DNA of 58,345 nt from Crenothrix sp. D3. Lineage in GTDB: Bacteria > Pseudomonadota > Gammaproteobacteria > Methylococcales > Methylomonadaceae. This document shows, one piece after another, positions 51,796-58,345 of this stretch (the first letter of the stretch is position 1; every line of letters starts with the position of its first letter). The notes under the pieces are model-generated. The model made no database searches, was not told where the DNA came from, and saw nothing but the letters and a program-made list of their open reading frames with translations. The stretch lies in contig MBQZ01000017.1 in NCBI GenBank assembly GCA_002134785.1, positions 1-58,345 of the forward strand. Reading direction: 5' to 3'. The position numbers and the translations under genes are program-made.

Positions 51796-52701
51796 CTAAA
51801 AACCCAATCGCTTGAGTAAGGTGGAGAAACCAGCACTTTTAACTAATTCTGGTGGGTGTTTTTGGATGATGCTACCAATCATCTCACCTAATTTGACTTC
51901 TTTATTGGCGGTAAAGTCAGCATTCCACTGGGCAGTGTCTTTGCCAAATAAGACGATAATGGTTGACCCCATGTTGAAACGTCCCATTTCTTCACCTTTT
52001 TGTAGCGTCGGTGCATTTTGCTCATACAGCCAATTTTGCACCTCTGTGACAGTTGGCGGCGTAACAACACCGTGCCACACCGTTTCAATACTGGAAACAA
52101 AAATAGCCCCAACTAAAATTAACGCCATCGGGCCTGCTTCCGTATCGAATAGACAGCAAACGCGTTCATTTCTAGCAAATAACCGTGGCACGGCTTCAGT
52201 AGTCGCCGTATTAACACTAAACAAACGGCCTGGAACGTGTACCATTTCTGTTAGCGTGCCTGTCAATGGGATATGTAAGCGGTGGTAATCTTTGGGTGAT
52301 AAATAAATCGTGCTGAACACGCCATCATTAAAGGGCGCGGCACGTTCCGCGCTACCGCCCAGTAATTCCGTGACAGTAAAACTTTTACCTTTGGCTTGAA
52401 AAATATCCCCTGCGGTAATATTGCCCGCTTGACTGACTACGCCATCCGCAGGACTGACAATTGCATTTTTTTCCGTGCTTAATGGTCTGACTTCAGGGTT
52501 TAATTCGCGGGTAAAAAAGTCGTTAAAACTTTTAAAAGCATTAATATCTTGTATCAATGCCTCATCCATATTGACACCGTAATGCTTAATAATTTGCTTA
52601 ATAAATAAATTTTTTAGCCAAACTATTTCTGAGTGCGTGAGTACGCTCATCAACTTTGATAAGGTGTGATGAGGCAGTACCGATTGTAAGAAAGCATTCA
52701 T
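51796..52701 (-). CDS. psd: Phosphatidylserine decarboxylase proenzyme
   Basis: Makes phosphatidylethanolamine from phosphatidylserine at the inner membrane. Pyruvoyl-forming cleavage motif is present in RFNMGSTIIVLF (GST; the pyruvoyl group arises from its Ser). Conserved DGVVSQAG, PKDYHRLHIPL and LFSVNTATTEAVPRLFARNE confirm the proteobacterial type I family. At 301 residues it is full length. queF precedes it by 13 bp on the same strand. Confidence 0.95.
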   Translation of the reverse strand: MNAFLQSVLPHHTLSKLMSVLTHSEIVWLKNLFIKQIIKHYGVNMDEALIQDINAFKSFNDFFTRELNPEVRPLSTEKNAIVSPADGVVSQAGNITAGDIFQAKGKSFTVTELLGGSAERAAPFNDGVFSTIYLSPKDYHRLHIPLTGTLTEMVHVPGRLFSVNTATTEAVPRLFARNERVCCLFDTEAGPMALILVGAIFVSSIETVWHGVVTPPTVTEVQNWLYEQNAPTLQKGEEMGRFNMGSTIIVLFGKDTAQWNADFTANKEVKLGEMIGSIIQKHPPELVKSAGFSTLLKRLGF

Positions 52702-52714
52702 AATTTTTGAGTTT

Positions 52715-53104
52715 TTAAGGTAAGTTCACTAATTCAGGCGCGTGCCAATCGGGGTTTTTATGCTCGGCAACAACCGTGGTATAAACACCGCCACGAACGT
52801 TAAACACTGCCCGAACCCGCATAAAATAGGGTTGAATAGCGTTGACAATGTCATCCAAAATTTCATTAGTCACGGCTTCATGAAACGCGCCCCTATCACG
52901 AAACGACCACATATATAACTTAAGGGATTTTAACTCCACGCATAATTCCGCAGGCACATAATCAATCTCGATAGTGGCAAAGTCAGGTTGCCCTGTTTTT
53001 GGACAAAGGCAGGTAAATTCAGGAGTGGAAATATGAATGGTGTAATCACGATCAGGGCGTGGATTAACGAAGGTTTCAAGATCTTTGCTGGGTTGGGTTG
53101 TCAT
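52715..53104 (-). CDS. queF: NADPH-dependent 7-cyano-7-deazaguanine reductase QueF (type I)
   Basis: Last step of preQ1 synthesis for queuosine tRNA modification. Short (unimodular) QueF of about 129 residues: catalytic Cys in [19 protein letters not shown] and the QueF motif [23 protein letters not shown] 53104 (MTTQPSKDL) chosen; the frame reaches 53113. Located upstream of psd on the same strand with a 13-bp gap. Confidence 0.95.
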   Translation of the reverse strand: MTTQPSKDLETFVNPRPDRDYTIHISTPEFTCLCPKTGQPDFATIEIDYVPAELCVELKSLKLYMWSFRDRGAFHEAVTNEILDDIVNAIQPYFMRVRAVFNVRGGVYTTVVAEHKNPDWHAPELVNLP

Positions 53105-53213
53105 AATGCTCATAGCCTATTGAATGAATGATAGCGTATTTTAACAGCCCTACCGATTTACGGGGACACTATGTTTGTGGGCGTTATAGCGGTAATCCAG
53201 CAAAAATGTTTTC

Positions 53214-53222
53214 TGGTATGAT
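53214..53222 (+). promoter_or_regulatory. Extended -10 promoter element before the CitG-like gene
   Basis: TGGTATGAT matches the extended -10 form TGnTATGAT. No good -35 is obvious, as is common for extended -10 promoters. It lies about 110 bp upstream of the ATG at 53333, giving a 5' leader of about 105 nt. Confidence 0.4.
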
Positions 53223-53332
53223 GCCCTGCCAACTAATTATTTCTTCCTGCTGTCGTCAAGACTGGGGCGCAACGGGATTTTCTCGTTCCCATTCAATACG
53301 CGATAAGTTGGGTAGAACGTAGGAATTACAAC

Positions 53333-54196
53333 ATGAATTCACTCGAACACCTGTATCAACAAGCCTGTGAAGTGGAATTACAGGCATTTAAACCAGGGAA
53401 TGTCAGCATTTATTCTGCCGCTCATGATATGACGGTGGATGATTTTCGTCTCAGTGCCAAAGTCAGTGCGTCTCCTTTGTGTAATCGAGATTATTCGCTA
53501 GGTGAAAAAATATTTTATGCGGTAAAAGCCACGCGAGAAGCGGTCGGCTGTAATACTAATCTAGGTATTATTTTATTGTGTGCGCCATTAATTCAAGCCG
53601 TTGAGTTCTGCACAGCTGGCATTACGCTTAGGCAAGCATTGCATCAAGTGCTTACAACGACCACTTTAGCCGATGCAGAGTGGGCGTTTAAAGCCATTGC
53701 GTTGGCAGCACCCGCTGGTTTAGGCGACGTGGCACAACAAGATGTTAAAGCCCCCGCAGCAGTGACTTTAACAGAAGCAATGCAGCTTGCCAGCGCGAAA
53801 GACCGCATCGCGCTTCAGTACCTTACGGATTATAAAGATATTTTCGATTTTGCGGTTTTGCGGTATAATCGCGCACTTCTTAAGTGGGACAATCATCATT
53901 GGGCGGCAGTTGCGGTTTACGCGAATTTACTTAGCCATTATCCTGATAGTCACATCGAGAGAAAATACGGCAATCAATACACTGAAATGCTAGCCAGTCG
54001 GATGAATCAGCTTAATTCTGAATTATCCGCTACTGAAAATCCTGATTTGATGATGCCGTTACTGCATAACATTGATCAAGAGCTTAAATCTCAACGTATC
54101 AACCCAGGCACTACGGCAGATATGACCGTAGCAACGGTATTTACCGTATTTTTAGAAAAATTTATAAGTAACACGTTTTTACAGAGTCAATTTTGA
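53333..54196 (+). CDS. CitG/triphosphoribosyl-dephospho-CoA synthase-like protein next to fae
   Basis: The 287-residue product belongs to the CitG/MdcB superfamily: ELQAFKPGNVSIYSAAHDMT, GCNTNLGIILLCAPLIQAVE, and INPGTTADMTVATVFTVFLE. Genes of this type occur in methylotroph clusters for tetrahydromethanopterin-linked C1 transfer, usually beside fae. Its substrate there is unproven; it probably transfers a phosphoribosyl-type group in cofactor synthesis. It ends 37 bp before the fae ATG, so the two are likely co-transcribed, with a second ribosome-binding site before fae. Confidence 0.85.
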   Translation: MNSLEHLYQQACEVELQAFKPGNVSIYSAAHDMTVDDFRLSAKVSASPLCNRDYSLGEKIFYAVKATREAVGCNTNLGIILLCAPLIQAVEFCTAGITLRQALHQVLTTTTLADAEWAFKAIALAAPAGLGDVAQQDVKAPAAVTLTEAMQLASAKDRIALQYLTDYKDIFDFAVLRYNRALLKWDNHHWAAVAVYANLLSHYPDSHIERKYGNQYTEMLASRMNQLNSELSATENPDLMMPLLHNIDQELKSQRINPGTTADMTVATVFTVFLEKFISNTFLQSQF

Positions 54197-54233
54197 CTTA
54201 ATTTTTAATTTATCTTTATAGGGGAAAACACAC

Positions 54234-54752
54234 ATGGCGAAAATCAATAAAATGATGGTTGGCGAATCTTTAGTTGGCGAAGGCAACGAGATCGCTCACA
54301 TTGACTTAATCATTGGCCCAAGAGGTTCAGCTGCTGAATCTGCATTCGCAAACGCTTTAACAAACAACAAAGACGGTTTTTCTACTTTGTTAGCTGTTGT
54401 TGCTCCTAACTTGTTAGTTAAACCTGCTACTATTTTGTTCAACAAAGTAACTATCAAAGGCTCTAAACAAGCTGTTCAAATGTTTGGCCCAGCACAACGT
54501 GCTGTTGCTATGGCAGTTGCTGATTGTGTTGAAGACGGCACTATCCCAGCTGACGAAGCTGATGATTTATTCATCTCTGTTGGTGTATTCATTCACTGGA
54601 TGGCTGAAGATGATGCGTTGATTGAAAAATTCAACTATCAAGCAACTAAAGAAGCTCTGAAACGCGCTGTTGCTGGTTCACCTACTGCTGCTGAAGTTGT
54701 TGCAGCTAAAGGCGAAGCGAAACACCCGTTCGCAGTAAACAACGAAGCATAA
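54234..54752 (+). CDS. fae: Formaldehyde-activating enzyme
   Basis: Catalyses condensation of formaldehyde with tetrahydromethanopterin, the entry of the C1 oxidation pathway in methylotrophs. The 172-residue product aligns by eye over its whole length with Fae: [60 protein letters not shown], and the catalytic His in the EIAHID segment. AGGGGA precedes the ATG. The codon usage (frequent CTAAC/GCTGTT type codons) and strong terminator fit a highly expressed gene. This is the key methylotrophy marker in the window. Confidence 0.97.
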   Translation: MAKINKMMVGESLVGEGNEIAHIDLIIGPRGSAAESAFANALTNNKDGFSTLLAVVAPNLLVKPATILFNKVTIKGSKQAVQMFGPAQRAVAMAVADCVEDGTIPADEADDLFISVGVFIHWMAEDDALIEKFNYQATKEALKRAVAGSPTAAEVVAAKGEAKHPFAVNNEA

Positions 54753-54787
54753 GTAATGGGGTGCTAACGCACCTTATACTTTCGTTG

Positions 54788-54818
54788 AAAAATACCCCGC
54801 TAGTCGGGGTATTTTTTT
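54788..54818 (+). terminator. Rho-independent terminator after fae
   Basis: ATACCCCG and CGGGGTAT pair around CTAGT, followed by seven T. Classic strong intrinsic terminator 35 bp past the fae stop. Confidence 0.9.
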
Positions 54819-54931
54819 GTCTACAGATTACGTTTTGTTATAGAGTGTTGATGAGAGATGTTGCCAAATAAGTAACTTATTGATTTCAAATAATTTATAA
54901 GTTATTTATTTTTATTGTATCTATTTGCTTG

Positions 54932-55771
54932 CAATAGTTCGGACAGTTTTTAGAAAAGAGGAAATCTTTTGTCAGAGGACAATGTAGTTTCCGACAAACA
55001 GCGACCAATGAAGATAAGATTTCCATGCAACTACTAGAAACGATTTTAGAAAAAATGTCCAGCCTTCCCAAGCCATAAAATTGTTTGCGGATTTTATGGC
55101 TTGGGGTTGATGTGCTTGCGAGGCAGGGCGACCTATAACAATCTGAGTCGTTACAGTAAGTTGAATGAAAAGACCTATCGTCGCTGGTTTGGAAAAAAGC
55201 TTGATTTTATCGAATTCAATCGACTGGGCATTCACGAAGTAATCCCTGCGAGCCACGAAAAGATAGCGGCATTGGACGCTAGTTTTATGGAAAAAAGCGG
55301 CGAAAAAACCTACGGGTTAGGCAAGTTTTACAATTCCAAACAAAGCAAAGCCGAGAAAGGTTTGGAAATATCAACCTTGGCGGTGATCGATGTTGACTAC
55401 AACACCGCGTATCACCTCTCGATACGACAAACACCGACTCAAGCAAAAAATGCCGAAGAAACGCGAGTGCATGAGTATTTAAAGCATTTCAAGGACGATT
55501 GTCACGCGCTCCCCAAAGACGTACGCTATCTGGTGACCGATGCTTACTACAGCAAACAAACTTTCACTCACGGCGTACTGGAATGCGGCTACCACCAGAT
55601 TGGCAAACTGCGGCGGGATGCGAATCTGCGCTATTTATTTACGGGGCAACAAAGACCCAAAGGTAGACACAAACGCTACGATGGCAAACTCATCATCGGT
55701 GACATCAGTCGCCTAAATTTTGTGGGTGAGTACAACGGAGCAGTCTCTGGGTAAAACTGTCCGAACTATTG
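54932..55771 (+). mobile_element. 840-bp decayed IS with 19-20 bp terminal inverted repeats
   Basis: Left end CAATAGTTCGGACAGTTTTT (54932-54951) and right end AAAACTGTCCGAACTATTG (55753-55771) are inverted repeats. The element contains one broken DDE transposase gene (next feature). Its length is too short for the complete family transposase, so an internal deletion is likely. Confidence 0.8.
55025..55754 (+). pseudogene. IS4-like DDE transposase, frameshifted and C-terminally truncated
   Basis: The N-terminus MQLLETILEKMSSLPKP (ATG 55025) lies in one frame and ends at a TAA at 55076. The body is in another frame from about 55090: LRGRATYNNLSRYSKLNEKT, then the first DDE Asp in KIAALDASFMEKSGEKTYGL and the second in VRYLVTDAYYSK. 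The reading frame ends at 55752 after VGEYNGAVSG, within the terminal repeat, so the C-terminal part with the final Glu is missing. Family members are normally about 400 residues. Dead gene. Confidence 0.7.
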
Positions 55772-55791
55772 AAAAATAATAGCGAGTTTTT

Positions 55792-55830
55792 ATGCGTGAT
55801 GAAAAATTAGATTTAACGGTACGCACAGCG
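55792..55830 (+). pseudogene. 5' end of a zinc-finger/HTH gene interrupted by the IS4 pair
   Basis: ATG 55792 reads MRDEKLDLTVRTA and then runs into the IS4-type terminus at 55832. The right-hand side of the same insertion (58053 onward) continues with GCPYPQSLDNKITKDG. The two pieces plausibly belong to one gene split by the insertion; the exact original junction cannot be recovered because no target duplication is visible. Confidence 0.45.
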
Positions 55831-55831
55831 T

Positions 55832-56651
55832 CACTGCCATTAAGTTAAGAAAAGCCGTCATTAAAAACAATGTTTTTTCTTTCGTTTTTGAAAGTTCAAT
55901 AAAGCCCTAGGTGATGATTTTCGCCTAGGGGGATTACGCTCACGCCGTTGGGATGAGGGGTTTTTAAGAAATAAAGTAGTCAGTTGTTCGGTTAACGTAT
56001 GGGTATCAAGGTTGCTAAACAGTAAATCGAACGCCTGATTTTTAATGGCGTTAAAAGAGACCGCACGGTTGACCGTTTGAGGATGGCGCGTGTTTCTGTT
56101 ATCCAAGCAGGCTTGTGCAGTATCGGTGAGTACAGATTCTAAGCCTGTTAGGTAAATTGTGGCATAAAAATCTTGTTTGATGGCTTCAACGCTTTGACCT
56201 GTGAAGTTTTCTAATGCCAAGCGGGTTTTCAGGATGCCATAAAAGGTTTCAATGCCCCAACGAAGACGGTACAGTTCGGCAAAATCCGCACTGGGATAGA
56301 TGTGTTCATCCAGTAATGAAGAGACGAGTATCTCGGCTTCTCCTGTTGTCAGCATCACGCGCACAAAGCGCACCGTGATTTTTTCGGGCAAGCCCCGTTG
56401 GCGAATGTCAGCCAGCTGACCGTCTGGCGGTGTTATCGTCACCACTTGGCTAGCCAGCCCTTTGCCCTTGGCGAGTTGACGGGCAGTTTTGAAAGAATTG
56501 GCGGTACAACGAATCACAAACGCGCGTTGTCGGTGACTGAGTTCCGCCATCATGCGGTAAGACGGATAGTTGCGATCCATCAGTAATAAGTCAGAAGCCG
56601 TTGTGTGGTGCAAATGGGCAATCGCTAAATCGACTTCGTAGGCTTTCGCAG
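55832..56651 (-). mobile_element. IS4-family element, 5'-truncated copy
   Basis: Right terminus CACTGCCATTAAGTTAAG at 55832-55849. The transposase (minus strand, about 56650 to 55861) starts abruptly at the residues KAYEVDLAIAHLHHTTASDL and continues to the normal C-terminus KSSPRALLNFQKRKKKHCF. The first DDE residue and N-terminus are missing. It retains RMMAELSHRQRAFVIRC in the correct frame (CGCATGATGG), which the intact-length copy has lost, and differs from that copy at several other positions. Confidence 0.85.
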
Positions 56652-58051
56652 CACTGCCATTAAGTTAAGCGAGTAAAGCAAAAAACATTTTATAATACAG
56701 TCATTTGAAACCTGATATGTGTAAAAAAACTGGATTATAGAATTGAATCGAAAGCTGATGAGTAGCGAGAGCTTTAAAGATAAACATCGAATAGCGAAAG
56801 AAGCGTTTACGCGCGTGAGGAGCTTGCCGTTTGAGTTGGTGTTGGTGATGATACTGAGGAAAAGCGTAAAGTCATTGCAGACTGTGGTGAATGAAGCGAT
56901 GCTGTGGTTGGAGAGGGAAACGGTGACCGCGAGTGCGTTTTGTCAAGCGCGTTACAAGCTGAAACATACGGCGTTTATTGAGTTGAATCAAAAAGGGATA
57001 GTTGAACCGATGTACGCAGCGGAGGATTATCGGCAGTTCTGGGGCTTTCGGGTTTTGGCGGTGGATGGTTCAAGGGTGATGTTGCCTCATAATGAGGAGA
57101 CGCGCAAGGCGTTTGGGTCGATTGCTTATACCAATGGCAAAGATAAACAAACCTTAGGTGAACATTGTTACGGCACAGCCTCCGTGTTATATGACGTGTT
57201 GAACCGTATCGCCGTGGATGCTCACCTTGCCCCTGCGAAAGCCTACGAAGTCGATTTAGCGATTGCCCATTTGCACCACACCACTGCTTCTGACTTATTA
57301 CTGATGGATCGCAACTATCCGTCTTACCGCAGATGGCGGAACTCAGTCACCGACAACGCGCGTTTGTGATTCGTTGTACCGCCAATTCTTTCAAAACTGC
57401 CCGTCAACTCGCCAAGGGCAAAGGGCTTGCTAGCCAAGTGGTGACGATAACGCCGCCAGACGGTCAGCTGGCTGACATTCGCCAACGGGGCTTGCCCGAA
57501 AAAATCACGGTGCGCTTTGTGCGCGTGATGCTGACAACAGGAGAAGCCGAAATTCTAGTTACTTCGTTACTGGATGAACACGCTTACCCCAGTGCGGACT
57601 TTGCAACCCTGTACCGTCTTCGTTGGGGCATTGAAACCTTTTATGGCATCCTGAAAACCCGCTTGGCATTAGAAAACTTCACAGGTCAAAGCGTTGAAGC
57701 CATCAAACAAGATTTTTATGCCACGATTTACCTAACGGGCTTAGAATCTGTACTCACCGATACTGCACAAGCCTGCTTGGATGACAGAAACACGCGCCAT
57801 CCTCAAACGGTCAACCGTGCGGTCTCTTTTAACGCCATTAAAAATCAGGCGTTCGATTTACTGTTTAGCAACCTTGATACCCATACGTTAACCGAACAAC
57901 TGACTACTTTATTTCTTAAAAACCCCTCATCCCAACGGCGTGAGCGTAATCCTCCTAGGCGAAAATCATCACCTAGGGCTTTATTGAACTTTCAAAAACG
58001 TAAGAAAAAACATTGTTTTTAATGGCGGCTTTTCTTAACTTAATGGCAGTG
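56652..58051 (+). mobile_element. IS4-family element, 1400 bp, both ends present
   Basis: Termini CACTGCCATTAAGTTAAG (56652-56669) and CTTAACTTAATGGCAGTG (58034-58051) are perfect 18-bp inverted repeats. It lies against the truncated first copy at its left end and against the split zinc-finger gene at its right. No target duplication. Its transposase is frameshifted, so it is likely inactive unless helped in trans. This element shares its ends with the 133-bp MITEs. Confidence 0.9.
56743..58022 (+). pseudogene. IS4-family transposase with a single-base deletion
   Basis: The ORF 56743-57369 gives the N-terminal half (SMKLSS-like MNRKLMSSESFKDKHR ... VLAVDGSRVMLP with the first DDE Asp), and 57333-58022 gives the C-terminal half (RWGIETFYGILKTR with the Glu region). 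At about 57333 the sequence CGCAGATGG replaces CGCATGATGG of the truncated copy, i.e. one T is missing, which shifts the frame. Apart from this the gene looks complete (about 420 residues). A repaired frame would encode a normal DDE_Tnp_1 transposase. Confidence 0.9.
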
Positions 58052-58052
58052 A

Positions 58053-58345
58053 GGCTGTCCTTACCCTCAATCATTGGATAACAAGATAACCAAGGATGGT
58101 GTCTACACGACCAAAAATGATGGCGTGGTTCGACAGATGTTTAGCTGCGGAAAAGGAAAACACCGTTTTTCTGAAACGGGTTATTGTGATTTATTCGGCA
58201 AGCATGGCAGCTTTAAAGAATATGAACAACTGTGTAAGTTAAGCGGCTACGGCTTATCAGTTGATGCCATAGCGGATGTGTTGCTCAAAGACCCCCGAAC
58301 CATTGCGGTATGGCAACGGGGCGTGAGTAAGAAAGCCAGTGTATT
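58053..58345 (+). pseudogene. Zinc-finger/HTH transposase-like gene, 5' cut by IS4, 3' beyond the window
   Basis: The open frame begins GCPYPQSLDNKITKDGVYTT, an N-terminal zinc-ribbon-like start, then KGKHRFSETGYCDLFGKHGS, and an HTH segment GLSVDAIADVLLKDPRTIAV (W). This resembles the N-terminal halves of IS1/ISNCY-type proteins with a Cys-rich start and HTH. The ATG side is probably the fragment at 55792. The frame runs off the window end with no stop. Family not identified with certainty. Confidence 0.5.

Overview
The window reads as chromosomal DNA of a gammaproteobacterial methylotroph, most likely a methanotroph of the Methylococcales. The best evidence is a complete formaldehyde-activating enzyme gene (fae, 54234-54752) preceded by a CitG-like gene. 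Gammaproteobacterial gene orders support this: lon-hupB-tRNAs-ppiD, and dsbA-cytochrome c4 divergent from engB. The placement is inferred from gene content only; no marker such as 16S rRNA is present.

Layout. 1-2150: decayed insertion sequences (IS21 istB with an internal stop, a frameshifted IS3 orfB, an IS5 transposase in several frames). 2166-8595: hemW, ppiD, tRNA-Asp, tRNA-Val, hupB and lon, all on the minus strand. 8749-13683: molybdate module, with modE divergent from an outer-membrane porin-modABC operon under a ModE-like operator. 13787-19391: two dipeptide/oligopeptide-type ABC permeases separated by an inserted three-gene module (DUF262 protein, AAA ATPase, unknown protein). 19600-20520: decayed IS1 fused to another transposase. 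20639-31951: mostly housekeeping and envelope genes (erpA, argC, lipoprotein hydrolase, GH17 glucanase, dsbA, cytochrome c4, engB, slp, polysaccharide deacetylase, GNAT, LpxH-like phosphatase). 31952-34364: repeat-rich stretch with a phage-tail-collar gene, a uvrA remnant, a rhodanese and a cupredoxin-like protein. 34431-39706: adenylate/guanylate cyclase, a PP2C phosphatase/kinase fusion and a nitrate transporter. 40045-45994: an unusual five-gene minus-strand operon. 46061-49779: a ParB/Srx-fold gene with a broken tandem copy, then sulfite reductase and DUF934. 49890-54752: papain-like protease with a TerB-like region and acidic repeat tail, psd, queF, the CitG-like gene and fae. 54932-58345: nested insertion sequences.

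The best candidate for an undescribed system is 40045-45994. It encodes a DNA N6-methyltransferase/target-recognition/histidine-kinase fusion, a receiver-domain protein carrying a HEPN-type RN-x3-H motif, a RelB/RelE-like pair, and a large Nudix protein, with gaps of about 10 bp or overlaps throughout. The second candidate is the DUF262-ATPase-unknown module wedged between the two permease genes.

A third theme is mobile DNA. Two 133-bp elements carry the same 18-bp terminal repeats as the IS4-family insertion sequence at 56652-58051. One is flanked by an 11-bp direct repeat and both sit inside other palindromic repeats, so they look like non-autonomous (MITE) relatives of that IS. Family assignments rest on motifs read by eye; no database search was possible.
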